Assembly (NCBI GenBank): GCA_022844565.1
Contig: JALHLK010000008.1
Span: forward strand, 1-64,000
Direction of reading: 5' to 3'
Origin: Saprospiraceae bacterium
Lineage (GTDB): Bacteria > Bacteroidota > Bacteroidia > Chitinophagales > Saprospiraceae
Length of the DNA stretch: 64,000 bases
In this document: positions 53,427 through 62,188 of the stretch, in pieces
Layout: the number at the start of each line of letters is the position of its first letter
Numbering within the stretch: position 1 is the first letter of the stretch
Made by a program: the position numbers and the translations under genes
The notes under the pieces: generated by a model
Databases searched by the model: none
The model's input: only the letters and a program-made list of their open reading frames with translations
What the model was told of the DNA's origin: nothing

Positions 53427-53507
53427 GTCACTTTTAAAAAGGTGACCAATTAATTGTCATAGGGAAGTTCTAAAAACTCTATTTCTATTACAAAAAGAGT
53501 TTTTAGA
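53427..53507. other. Paired hairpins between polyprenyl synthase and nucleoside transporter genes
   Basis: A 12-bp perfect stem, TCTAAAAACTCT (53469-53480) with AGAGTTTTTAGA (53496-53507), is preceded by GTCAC/GTGAC (53427-53446). On the minus strand they follow the transporter gene, which ends at 53588. No T-run follows, so they may be RNA-stability or factor-dependent terminators. Confidence 0.4.
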
Positions 53508-53587
53508 TCTTCTCTGTTATCTATAATAATATTAATGGTAATCAGTTTAATTCATTAAGTCATTTTAACTTATAATTGATCAAAAAA

Positions 53588-54799
53588 TCAACCTTCCTTA
53601 TATTCAATATCTTCGGACTTAAATGAAATCAAAAATATTAATAAAACTACAATAGCAAATACAGCGGGAAATGTCCAAATAATATCCCATTGACCTTTGT
53701 AGGCATCTGCTATTCTTCCTGCCGCCCAAAAACCAACAAGCATTCCAACACCATAAGTAGCCAAAGTGATTAAGCCTTGAGCAGAACTTTTAATCTCAGC
53801 ACCAGCTTTTGCATTGGTATATATTTGACCACTTACAAAAAAGAAATCATAACATATGCCATGTAATGCAATACCAATGATCACCATAAACGCCATACTC
53901 CCGCCATCACCTAGCGCAAAGAGAAAATACCTTACCGCCCATGCCCCCATGCCAAATAAAATTGTATTTTTGAATCCATACTTTTTAAAAAAGAAAGGAA
54001 GTAACAACATAAATAAGACTTCTGAGACTTGACCTAAGGTCATTTTACCAGTTGGGTTGGATATTTGAATATCAACCATAAATGGGTTAGTATATGAGTA
54101 ATAAAATGCAAGTGGTATACAAATGAGAATTGATGAAACAAAGAAAATCAAATAATTCTTATCCGCTAACAGTTTTAGAGCATCGAATCCCAATATTTGT
54201 TTGACACTTAATTTTCGGTCTATATTAACGATAGGGGGTGTAGGTGGAAGCAAAAAGGATCCAAAACCTAGAAAAGCTGATATGGCAGCTGTTAGCAAGA
54301 ATGTATTCTTCAGAAGTCCGTCTTTTATACCTTGGGGCGAATCCCAATCAAATAAAAAGCTTATTGACAAGCCAACAACTACCCATCCGATTGTCCCCCA
54401 CACTCTTATTTGTGCAAAATCTTTAATTGGATCAACAAGGTGTCTAAAAGCCACTGAATTGGCTAAAGCAAGCGTGGGCATATAGACGATCATATATATA
54501 AATAGCACTGGAAAAAACGTGGCAAAGCTATTCGATGTGTATAAAAAGTACATTAATATCGCACCAACAATATGAAGCACACCTAATATTTTCTCAGCAT
54601 TAAAAAATCTATCTGCTATCATACCTATAATAATTGGAGCAAGTATAGCACCCCAAGACTGTGTGCCATATGCCGAACCAATTTGACCACCCGTGGCCAT
54701 CATGTTACTGCCTAAATAGGTGCCCATTGTCACAAACCACGCTCCCCAAATAAAAAACTGTAGAAACATCATGATAGATAACTTATTCTTTATGCTCAT
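53588..54799 (-). CDS. Nucleoside:H+ symporter-like MFS transporter (NupG-type)
   Basis: Inner-membrane carrier of 403 residues with about twelve helices. The start SIKNKLSIMMFLQFFIWGAW and FVTMGTYLG are typical of the nucleoside permease NupG/XapB family, as is the PPTPPIVNIDRKLSVKQILG loop. Members import nucleosides with protons; the specific substrate is not settled. Confidence 0.87.
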   Translation of the reverse strand: MSIKNKLSIMMFLQFFIWGAWFVTMGTYLGSNMMATGGQIGSAYGTQSWGAILAPIIIGMIADRFFNAEKILGVLHIVGAILMYFLYTSNSFATFFPVLFIYMIVYMPTLALANSVAFRHLVDPIKDFAQIRVWGTIGWVVVGLSISFLFDWDSPQGIKDGLLKNTFLLTAAISAFLGFGSFLLPPTPPIVNIDRKLSVKQILGFDALKLLADKNYLIFFVSSILICIPLAFYYSYTNPFMVDIQISNPTGKMTLGQVSEVLFMLLLPFFFKKYGFKNTILFGMGAWAVRYFLFALGDGGSMAFMVIIGIALHGICYDFFFVSGQIYTNAKAGAEIKSSAQGLITLATYGVGMLVGFWAAGRIADAYKGQWDIIWTFPAVFAIVVLLIFLISFKSEDIEYKEG

Positions 54800-54850
54800 A
54801 TGCTTTGTTTTTCTCCTTTAAATTTATTCTTAGATTATGGTTTTCTATTT

Positions 54851-54858
54851 TATCTTTG
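54851..54858 (+). promoter_or_regulatory. -7 motif of the small lipoprotein gene
   Basis: TATCTTTG matches TAnnTTTG and lies 33 bases before the ATG at 54892, supporting that start over the longer frame from 54805. Confidence 0.45.
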
Positions 54859-54891
54859 CAATGTATAGACTTAATTCAATATTTTGTACTC

Positions 54892-55071
54892 ATGTTTAGA
54901 AAAAAAATCTACTGTCTTGTATTTTGTATACTTTGTTATTCCTGTTTGACATTTTCCGTCTCATCTTGCAAGACGAAAGAAGGATGTGGCTATGAAGAAA
55001 AAATGGCCCCAAAAACAGATAAAAGAGGGCGGTTGAGTACGAAAAGAGGGAAGTCTAGGCTTTTTGAGTGA
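54892..55071 (+). CDS. Small conserved-type lipoprotein
   Basis: 59 residues from ATG 54892 (a longer frame from 54805 crosses the promoter motif). Signal peptide and lipobox VSSC (Cys26), then a short charged tail TKEGCGYEEKMAPKTDKRG and KRGKSRLF. Very short lipoproteins with this Lys/Arg-rich tail and KRGK-LF ending occur widely in Bacteroidota; function unknown. Confidence 0.65.
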   Translation: MFRKKIYCLVFCILCYSCLTFSVSSCKTKEGCGYEEKMAPKTDKRGRLSTKRGKSRLFE

Positions 55072-55085
55072 TCAATATGAATTAT

Positions 55086-55117
55086 CTAATGTTCAAATGG
55101 GCTAATGTTCAAATGAT
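55086..55117. repeat. Short tandem repeat, two 16-bp units
   Basis: CTAATGTTCAAATGGG at 55086 is repeated as CTAATGTTCAAATGAT at 55102. Lies between two convergent genes. Confidence 0.6.
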
Positions 55118-55137
55118 CTAATTAGTACCTGAATGAC

Positions 55138-55788
55138 CTATTGCTCTCCATTATAAATAAGGAGCGAAATACCGAAACCACTTGGATTAATTTCATTTGC
55201 TCCTCCTTGATTATTTCCTAAAATTCTCTTTGACTCTGTTAGCTCAATATTTGAAAATGCTAATTGATAAAAAGGTCTGATACTAATGGATGACTTTCTA
55301 TTTTTTGCTTCAAAAGCTACATAAAAAGTACTACTGTAAAAAGATGACTTATCTATTGAAGGATATTTTCTGGTAGCGGGCTCATTTTTTGTAACAGCCA
55401 AATCCGATCGGTTTATACTTCCACCTATGTAAATACTATTAAAACATAAAAATAATCCAGCATTAAACTCACTATATCGTGTAGACCATTTCTCTGTATT
55501 TGCCGAAAATGTAGCCTTATTGATACCAGACTGACCATATTTACCTCCTATTTCAAATCCAAAATTTGACGACAATTTTGATCGCAATCCTAGATCGAGG
55601 GAACTTATGGCACTCGTTTTTCCAAAACCTTCAATCAAATTAGGATTTTGAGCATTATATGCATTAAACAAATTATTCAAACCATCAAAATTAGGGCGAT
55701 GATAGGAGTAACCTACTTTGATATTCATTTGACTCAAAAGTGTCATAGAAATACAAACAAAAAAAGTTAAACTTAATATCCTTAACAC
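55138..55788 (-). CDS. Hypothetical outer membrane beta-barrel protein
   Basis: Not assigned to a named family. 216 residues with signal peptide (ending TLLSQ) and alternating strands such as NFGFEIGGKYGQ and YSEFNAGLFLCFNSIYIGGS. Amphipathic strands and the end FGISLLIYNGEQ suggest a small barrel. No partner visible. Confidence 0.6.
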   Translation of the reverse strand: MLRILSLTFFVCISMTLLSQMNIKVGYSYHRPNFDGLNNLFNAYNAQNPNLIEGFGKTSAISSLDLGLRSKLSSNFGFEIGGKYGQSGINKATFSANTEKWSTRYSEFNAGLFLCFNSIYIGGSINRSDLAVTKNEPATRKYPSIDKSSFYSSTFYVAFEAKNRKSSISIRPFYQLAFSNIELTESKRILGNNQGGANEINPSGFGISLLIYNGEQ

Positions 55789-55862
55789 GTTACCTAATTT
55801 TTTTTACAAAAGTACAAAACAAGACACTCAAAAAGGTGTTAATACCTCGAAAAAATAAATAT

Positions 55863-56552
55863 ATGGGCAATTTTGTGATAATAGGAGGAAGTTCTGGAAT
55901 AGGTCAAGGCATCGCGTCAAGGCTCATAGATAAAGGTCACATTGTGGTAAACATGAGTAGAAATCCTTGCAATATATCTGGTGTTAAAAATATAGTATTT
56001 GATGTTACAACAGACGAAGTTAATACGGAGTCATTGCCTGATGTAATTAATGGCTTGGTTTATTGCCCAGGTAGTATTCACCTTAAAGGATTTAAATCAA
56101 TTAAAGAAGATCAATTTTTAGCAGATCTGCAGATTAACGTGTTTGGAGCTATAAAGTGTATAAAAGCTTGCTTGCCTAAGATAGCAAAGGATGGCAAGGG
56201 TTCGATTTTAATGTTTAGCACTGTAGCTGTTCAACTTGGCATGCCTTTTCATACATCTGTAGCGGTATCAAAAGGAGCAATCGAAGGCTTGGTAAGGTCC
56301 CTTGCTGCCGAGTTAGCACCTCAAATCAGGGTCAATGCCCTAGCACCTTCGCTTACTGATACCCCTTTAGCAAGTCAGTTACTCAGCAATGAAGAGAAAA
56401 AGGAACGATCGGCCAATATGCACCCATTAAAAAGGTATGGTAATAGTAATGATCTAGCCAATGCTGCAACTTTCTTATTGACAGAAGAGAGTAGTTGGAT
56501 AACTGGCCAAATCATTGGAGTCGATGGTGGTCTCTCTACCCTGAAGGTATAA
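55863..56552 (+). CDS. SDR family NAD(P)-dependent oxidoreductase
   Basis: 229 residues from ATG 55863; a GTG frame from 55836 adds nine residues before the Rossmann strand and is not favoured. NVxx motif: FVIIGGSSGIGQGIA binds the cofactor; the catalytic Ser and the usual YxxxK region appear as MFSTVAVQLG and HTSVAVSKGAIEGLV, where the Tyr is replaced by Val/Ser (SVAVSK), so catalysis may be altered. FabG-like ending WITGQIIGVDGGLS. DUF429 gene follows by 4 bases. Confidence 0.85.
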   Translation: MGNFVIIGGSSGIGQGIASRLIDKGHIVVNMSRNPCNISGVKNIVFDVTTDEVNTESLPDVINGLVYCPGSIHLKGFKSIKEDQFLADLQINVFGAIKCIKACLPKIAKDGKGSILMFSTVAVQLGMPFHTSVAVSKGAIEGLVRSLAAELAPQIRVNALAPSLTDTPLASQLLSNEEKKERSANMHPLKRYGNSNDLANAATFLLTEESSWITGQIIGVDGGLSTLKV

Positions 56553-56556
56553 TAAA

Positions 56557-57141
56557 TTGATAGTAGGTATCGATTATGGATCAAAATTGGCAGGCACTAC
56601 TGTCATTTGTTACAGTACAGAAAATGGAGTTCTTCACTTAATCTCCTCATCAAAAAATCAAGATGCAGATAAAATGATTCTAGATTTTGTGTGTGAGAAT
56701 AATGCAAAAATAATTGGAGTTGATGCACCTCTTAGCTTACCTCCTGGTGTACTTGGTCAAGGCCAAAATTACTTTTATCGGCATTGCGATCAACTTTTAG
56801 GTGCAATGTCTCCCATGTTTTTAGGAGGTCTCACTGCTAGGGCCATGAAATTGAAAAACAATATTCAGCATCTAAAATCCATTGACATAATTGAAGTCTA
56901 TCCCAAAGCCGTCGTAAAGAATATCCTAAGTGACGAATTTAAGCAATTATATAAACAAAAAGATACTTATCAATTAAAAAAATTTGTTGAAATACTTCTT
57001 GAAGCGTTTAATTTTCAATTAGATGCTGAAGTTTATAATTGGCATCAGGTAGACGCTATCCTAGCATGGTTGTCCGCAGAGAGATACTCCAACTCAAAAA
57101 GTGACCAATTTGGTGACGAAGTTGGGATTATTCATGTATGA
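56557..57141 (+). CDS. DUF429 domain protein (RNase H-like fold)
   Basis: 194 residues with a TTG start 4 bases after the SDR stop; there is no ATG nearby. IVGIDYGSKLAGTTVICYS begins with the Asp of an RNase H-like first strand; IIGVDAPLSLPPGVL holds a second conserved Asp and DIIEVYPKAV follows. DUF429 proteins are predicted nucleases; no activity is proven here. Confidence 0.8.
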   Translation: MIVGIDYGSKLAGTTVICYSTENGVLHLISSSKNQDADKMILDFVCENNAKIIGVDAPLSLPPGVLGQGQNYFYRHCDQLLGAMSPMFLGGLTARAMKLKNNIQHLKSIDIIEVYPKAVVKNILSDEFKQLYKQKDTYQLKKFVEILLEAFNFQLDAEVYNWHQVDAILAWLSAERYSNSKSDQFGDEVGIIHV

Positions 57142-57209
57142 TGAAGTTAATTTTTAGCTAAAAACCTTAATTTTATTTACAAATGCAACATTGTTTCATT
57201 TGTAATTTG

Positions 57210-57217
57210 TACTTTTG
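57210..57217 (+). promoter_or_regulatory. -7 motif of the TonB receptor gene
   Basis: TACTTTTG matches TAnnTTTG and contains the longest TTG start (57215), so that start cannot be used; a TTG at 57236 is possible. Confidence 0.5.
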
Positions 57218-57235
57218 CAACAAAATTGCATAAAC

Positions 57236-59545
57236 TTGCTAAAGAAAATCACTATTCTGTTTTTTATTTTGAAGATATCCTACCTTCATGGACAAACTGC
57301 ATGTAGTATTACTTTAAAAGGTAAAATCGTAGATGGTCATGAGCAAGCTGGTTTAGAGTACGCGAGTATATTTTTGCCTGATGTAAATCGTTTTGCTTAT
57401 TCAGATAAAAATGGTGAGTGGATTATTGACGGCCTGTGCCCGGGTGCTTATCACCTAAAGATTGACCACTTAGGATGTGAATCCAAGAAATTGTTTCTGA
57501 CTATTACTAAAGATACACTTATCCAAACTAAATTAGAACATCATACCGAGCTACTCTCTGTAGTAGACGTAATGGATCAGCGATACTCAAGTTCTGTAGG
57601 CAAAGCAAATTATGAAGTCACGGGAAAATTTTTAAGTAAATCCGCGAGTTTAAGCCTTGCAGAAGTTGCAAAATTAATTCCTGGTGTAGATGCAGTGAGA
57701 TCAGGATCCAATATTTCTAAACCTTTGATTCACGGCCTATCAGGCAATAGAGTGGCTATCATGAATGATGGGATTGTCATAGAAGGGCAACAATGGGGTA
57801 TGGACCATAGCCCCGAGGTAGATGTGAGTAATGCAGGATCGGTGAAGGTTTTAAAAGGAAGTGCTGCAATATTGTACGGCAGTATGGCAACAGCTGGAGT
57901 CGTCATATCTGAGTCCGACATCAATGTATCGAGTGACCCACATTTACATGGAAAGTTTAGATATAATTTTCAATCAAATGGCCTTGGCAACCATATTGCA
58001 TTAAACTTATCAAAAAAATCGGGTGATTGGCATCAATATTTAGGTGCTGCATTAAAGAGAACTGGCGATATGAAAACACCCACTTATTATTTGAGAAATA
58101 CGGGACTTTCGGAGCAATCATTAGACTACATCGCTCAAAGAATTAGAGATAAATCAAGCATAAAGTATACTTTTAAACTCTACAGATTTAACGCTGGTAT
58201 ATTACGGAGTGCACATATTGGAAATCTTACAGATTTGAAGGGTGCGATCACGCGTGAAATTCCCTTTTTTACCGAAGAAAATTTCAAATACACAATCAAC
58301 GCACCTAAACAAGCGGTCAATCATGCTACTTTCAATGTAAATTACCAAAAAACATTATCCCCAAGTAAAAACTATTACTTAAAATATACAACTCAAATCA
58401 ATAATAGAAAAGAATTTGACGTAAGACGAGCAGAACGAACAGGCACACCAGTTGTAGATATGCTATTGACATCCAATCATTTTGAGACACTGTACGAACA
58501 CAAAATCAATCATTCTTTAAAATATTTATTAGGAACAGCACTTCGAGTAAATGTAAATTATAATATTCCTGGCACTGGATCTCTCACCTTATTACCCGAT
58601 TACAGACTATTTAATCCTAATCTTTTTGGTATTATCACCAAAAAAATCAAAAATCATACGCAAATCGAAGGAGGACTTAGATATGAAAATCATCAGTATT
58701 TTGTTGAGCGTTTTGTAAATAGGACTTTGACCAAAAATTCTTCTAATTTTCATAGCTTAAATGCAAATTTTGGTATCGGAAGTAGGATAAAAGACGTTAT
58801 AACCTTCAAAGCTGATTTATCCTATGTGTCTAGACCACCACAAATCAATGAACTGTATAGCAACGGTGTACACCAAGGCTTGGTTGCTTTTGAACTTGGC
58901 AATGTAAGTTTGACCAACGAAAATTCATTAAAATCTGTGATTGATGTAGGCTTAGATTTACATCACTTTGGTCATTTTAGTTTTGCCTTTTTTGCTCACA
59001 GAATCAATAATTTTATCTACCTTCTACCAAGAAGAGAGCCTATTTTAACTATTAGAGGAGCTTTTTTTGCTTTTGATTACACCAATAGTGATACTTGGTT
59101 GCGAGGATTTGAGGGTATTTATAAAGTCAATTTAGCCCACAGCTCAGAATTACTCTTGTCAGGTGGTGTCACAAGATCTTTTAATAGAGATACTAAAGAA
59201 GAAATACTATGGACCCCCCCACCCTTTTTGAAAACTCAATTTTCTCAAGACCTTTACATTTCAAAGTCAAAAAACCAAGAAATCAACTTTTCAGTTGGCC
59301 TTGAACACACCTTTGAAAACCAAATTGTGTCAGCTTCTCAAGATTTGTTGCCTCCTCCACCCGGATACACATTGGTAAATGCTGATGTAACCTACAAACA
59401 AAGTATTTCCAAAAGACCCATTCAAATTACGCTTTCTTTCAGAAACCTTCTGAATGAAACCTATCGCAACTATCTCAATCGATTTAGATATTTTGCTGAT
59501 GAACCCGGTAGATCTATTGATGTAACATTATTATATAATTTTTAA
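57236..59545 (+). CDS. TonB-dependent receptor, likely metal-related
   Basis: Outer-membrane transporter of 769 residues from the proposed TTG 57236, which leaves a normal signal peptide (LLKKITILFFILKISYLHGQ). A carboxypeptidase-D-like domain (ITLKGKIVDGHEQAGLEYAS) precedes the plug (KPLIHGLSGNRVAIMNDGIV, GMDHSPEVDVSNAGSVKVLK) and barrel ending SIDVTLLYNF. The QQWGMDHSPEVDV block resembles ZnuD-like receptors. With the MbnP/MbnH group opposite, copper or another metal chelate is the likely cargo (inference). Confidence 0.88.
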   Translation: MLKKITILFFILKISYLHGQTACSITLKGKIVDGHEQAGLEYASIFLPDVNRFAYSDKNGEWIIDGLCPGAYHLKIDHLGCESKKLFLTITKDTLIQTKLEHHTELLSVVDVMDQRYSSSVGKANYEVTGKFLSKSASLSLAEVAKLIPGVDAVRSGSNISKPLIHGLSGNRVAIMNDGIVIEGQQWGMDHSPEVDVSNAGSVKVLKGSAAILYGSMATAGVVISESDINVSSDPHLHGKFRYNFQSNGLGNHIALNLSKKSGDWHQYLGAALKRTGDMKTPTYYLRNTGLSEQSLDYIAQRIRDKSSIKYTFKLYRFNAGILRSAHIGNLTDLKGAITREIPFFTEENFKYTINAPKQAVNHATFNVNYQKTLSPSKNYYLKYTTQINNRKEFDVRRAERTGTPVVDMLLTSNHFETLYEHKINHSLKYLLGTALRVNVNYNIPGTGSLTLLPDYRLFNPNLFGIITKKIKNHTQIEGGLRYENHQYFVERFVNRTLTKNSSNFHSLNANFGIGSRIKDVITFKADLSYVSRPPQINELYSNGVHQGLVAFELGNVSLTNENSLKSVIDVGLDLHHFGHFSFAFFAHRINNFIYLLPRREPILTIRGAFFAFDYTNSDTWLRGFEGIYKVNLAHSSELLLSGGVTRSFNRDTKEEILWTPPPFLKTQFSQDLYISKSKNQEINFSVGLEHTFENQIVSASQDLLPPPPGYTLVNADVTYKQSISKRPIQITLSFRNLLNETYRNYLNRFRYFADEPGRSIDVTLLYNF

Positions 59546-59558
59546 ATACATTTTTATT

Positions 59559-60104
59559 ATGAAAAAGAATTTATTTTATTGCCTTGCTTTTGTAGCTTCA
59601 ATTATGTTAATCTCATCTTGTACAAAAGAAGATAGTAACGATGAAGAGTTAATTACCACATTGACTTACAAACTTACACCTGTAGGAGGCGGGAACGCGG
59701 TCACACTGTCTTTCAGAGACATCGATGGAGATGGGGGTAATGCACCTGTCATCAGCGCAAGCCCATTGAAAGCAAATACGGTATACAATGGGGAATTGAC
59801 CATACTTAATGAAAGTGAATCACCTTCTGATGACATCACCGCAGAAATAAAAGCTGAAGACAAAGAGCACCAGTTTTTCTTCGAATCATCCATTCTTAAA
59901 GTTGAATATACTGATAAAGACGCTAACGGAAATCCACTAGGCTTGCTCACAAAAGTATCTACAACTGCACCTGGAACAGGAAAATTAAAAGTGACTTTAA
60001 AGCACGAACCTAACAAAACTGCGAGCGGAGTTAAAGATGGCAAAATTTCAAATGCTGGTGGAGAAACGGATATTGAGGTAGAATTTAATATTACGGTGCA
60101 ATAG
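59559..60104 (+). CDS. Exported lipoprotein, TonB receptor partner
   Basis: Lipoprotein of 181 residues with lipobox LISSC. Ig-like beta sandwich with LTYKLTPVGGGNAVTLSFRD and IDGDGGNAPVI near the start; a similar small lipoprotein often sits beside this type of TonB receptor in Bacteroidota, annotated as type 1 periplasmic-binding fold. It lies 13 bases downstream of the receptor gene, in the same transcript. A surface lipoprotein helping cargo capture is inference. Confidence 0.75.
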   Translation: MKKNLFYCLAFVASIMLISSCTKEDSNDEELITTLTYKLTPVGGGNAVTLSFRDIDGDGGNAPVISASPLKANTVYNGELTILNESESPSDDITAEIKAEDKEHQFFFESSILKVEYTDKDANGNPLGLLTKVSTTAPGTGKLKVTLKHEPNKTASGVKDGKISNAGGETDIEVEFNITVQ

Positions 60105-60131
60105 GCATTTCTTGCACATTTACTTTTATAG

Positions 60132-60174
60132 AAGCAAAGGCTCCGTTTAATACAAACTGAGCCTTTGCTTTTTT
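60132..60174. terminator. Bidirectional terminator between TonB and MbnP/MbnH gene groups
   Basis: AAGCAAAGGCTC pairs with GAGCCTTTGCTT (perfect 12-bp) with a further GTTT/AAAC inside; T residues follow on the plus strand and A-rich sequence precedes it. It serves both convergent groups. Confidence 0.85.
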
Positions 60175-60209
60175 AGTAAACCTTATTGTTAAAAAACCAG
60201 GGACCGACT

Positions 60210-61109
60210 CTATATACTATACCCAAAACCTACAGTAAAAGTATTCAATAAGTTGATGGCATTGACTTTCTCTGCTTTGTAAATAGGATTTTGATAAGAT
60301 AAGCTTACTACACTTTTGTTGAAAAAATAGTCTATACCAAATTGAGCATGATGTTCCTTTCTGCCATGCATACCATGAAAAATTTTATTCTCACTGTAGT
60401 CATCTAGTATATGATCATAAACATATGCCGTACTCAATAGTAAATTGCCCGTACCAACATTCATCCATCTAGAGTATCTGATCGTACCTCTATACTGATT
60501 GCCCAATTGGTAAAAAGATTCATTCATTGTATTAATTTTGGCATTAAGGTCAAATTGTATACTATTTTTCTTAAACTTCATGATATAATTTGTACCCAAG
60601 ACATAATCTAAACTCCCAGATCCAGGTTGCATTCTTGGGTTAAATAATTTACCAGTTCCATCGAGTACATTTGTTTTTCCTGTTGGTAGTTTAGCACCAA
60701 AATTGATTAAAAACAAATGCGTAGTTTCATCTTTTTCAAAATTAGTTTTATTGAGTAAAAGGAATGATCCCATTACAGTCATATCGCCAAGTCCTACTAA
60801 GTTTACTTCATTAAAATCTCCCTTTTGATTAAAATTATTAAAAGGCAAGGCCGCAGAAATCTGGAATCGATTATGAAGTTTAAATCGTACTTGAAGGTCT
60901 AAAGATTGAGTTAGCTCCTTATTGGTTGATTCACTATATGCAAAGGGAATTGTTTTAAAATTTGAATATGTATACCTCGACGAAATCATATTATTCCTCA
61001 GTAATGGCATAATGCCAAGATTTACACCATTAGAAAAACTAGCACAAGCATCACAAGCAAATATTCCTGTACTTACTGTCAATAAAAGAGAAAGTAGTAT
61101 TATCCTCAT
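60210..61109 (-). CDS. Outer-membrane barrel protein with N-terminal CDAC motif
   Basis: 299 residues with a signal peptide (ending GIFA) followed at once by CDACASFSNGVNLG. The rest is made of antiparallel strands ending FTVGFGYSI, as in porin-like barrels. The CxxC next to the mature N-terminus could bind a metal. It starts inside the end of the mbnH-like gene (4-base overlap), so the two are co-translated. Role in copper transfer across the outer membrane is inference. Confidence 0.75.
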   Translation of the reverse strand: MRIILLSLLLTVSTGIFACDACASFSNGVNLGIMPLLRNNMISSRYTYSNFKTIPFAYSESTNKELTQSLDLQVRFKLHNRFQISAALPFNNFNQKGDFNEVNLVGLGDMTVMGSFLLLNKTNFEKDETTHLFLINFGAKLPTGKTNVLDGTGKLFNPRMQPGSGSLDYVLGTNYIMKFKKNSIQFDLNAKINTMNESFYQLGNQYRGTIRYSRWMNVGTGNLLLSTAYVYDHILDDYSENKIFHGMHGRKEHHAQFGIDYFFNKSVVSLSYQNPIYKAEKVNAINLLNTFTVGFGYSI

Positions 61110-62104
61110 TGTTCTGAAAATTGTCTATTAGTGATAAATTCTTTGTCTGTCAAAGTTTGTAGGAAGGAAATAATTGATTTTTTATCTGATTCTGATAGGT
61201 TGATTTTGTTTTTGAGTAACGGGTCAAGGTTTTTGGAAGGAGTAATTTGATCAATGTAATGATTGAGCACCGCTTCCAGACTATAAAAACGCCCGTCGTG
61301 CATAAATGGTGCTGTGATTGCTACATTACGCAGACTTGGAACTTTAAATTTATATTCATCTTCTTCTTGCAATGTGATACGTGCTCTTCCTAGATCTCCA
61401 AAATGTTTGATGCCATTATTCCTAAATGAAAAATCAGTAAATAATACTCCAGCATGACAAGTCGCACAATTCTTTTCGAAAAGTTTCAGCCCATTCTTTT
61501 CCTCTTGATTTAATATGTTTTGATCTCCTAATAGAAATTGGTCATATCTTGAATTAGCTGAGATCAGCCTAAGCTGAAATTGCGACAATGCTTTTAAAAA
61601 GTGGTCAGTAGTAATTTCACTACTTCCAAAAGCTTTTTTAAACAAATTAGGATAATCTTTATGCCCCCTCAACTTGTCCAATACGTTACTCAATTTATCA
61701 TCCATTTCTACTGGATTTTCTATGGGTGATATGGCAAATAAATCTAAATCATGGACTCCACCATCCCAAAACAAAGTAGGACTCCAAGCTACATTCATCA
61801 CCGCTGGTGTGTTGCGATCACCTAAAAGATCATCAATACCATGACTTACGTCGTGTCCATGATGTGTAAATGCACTAGATTGTATATGGCAACTCCCACA
61901 AGAGACACTTCCATCTCTGCTGAGTATACCATCATAAAAAAGTTTCCTCCCTAACTCAAAACCTTCTTTAGTGATTTTATTTTTTGAAAAATCATATTCG
62001 GGTTGAGGAAAGTGACTGGGTAAGGTGAATTTGAATTCTTCACTATCTTCAGTCAAACAAGAAAATAGCAAGAAGCTAAGCGCTATGATAAAATAACTCT
62101 TCAT
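61106..62104 (-). CDS. mbnH: MbnH/MauG-like di-heme cytochrome c peroxidase family protein
   Basis: 332 residues, lipobox LFSC (Cys16). Two c-type heme sites: CGSCH (69-73) and CATCH (213-217), as in bacterial di-heme peroxidases. The axial-ligand region near the C-terminus reads APFMHDGRFYSLEAVL. Trp107 and Trp113 lie between the hemes, where MauG-type enzymes relay electrons. In methanotrophs MbnH makes kynurenine in MbnP; the neighbour here is an MbnP-like protein, which favours MbnH over an ordinary peroxidase. Symbol assigned by context. Confidence 0.82.
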   Translation of the reverse strand: MKSYFIIALSFLLFSCLTEDSEEFKFTLPSHFPQPEYDFSKNKITKEGFELGRKLFYDGILSRDGSVSCGSCHIQSSAFTHHGHDVSHGIDDLLGDRNTPAVMNVAWSPTLFWDGGVHDLDLFAISPIENPVEMDDKLSNVLDKLRGHKDYPNLFKKAFGSSEITTDHFLKALSQFQLRLISANSRYDQFLLGDQNILNQEEKNGLKLFEKNCATCHAGVLFTDFSFRNNGIKHFGDLGRARITLQEEDEYKFKVPSLRNVAITAPFMHDGRFYSLEAVLNHYIDQITPSKNLDPLLKNKINLSESDKKSIISFLQTLTDKEFITNRQFSEQ

Positions 62105-62125
62105 TTACATACTTTAAATGATTAT

Positions 62126-62157
62126 AAGTCAGAGAATAGATGTCCATTCTCTGACTT
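62126..62157. other. Perfect 12-bp hairpin between mbnP- and mbnH-like genes
   Basis: AAGTCAGAGAAT (62126-62137) and ATTCTCTGACTT (62146-62157) with an 8-base loop. It lies in the 84-base gap of the operon and has no T tract, so a processing or mRNA-stability element that sets different amounts of the two proteins is more likely than a terminator. Confidence 0.6.
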
Positions 62158-62188
62158 TAAATAAATCTTTGATACCTACAAAGGATGA

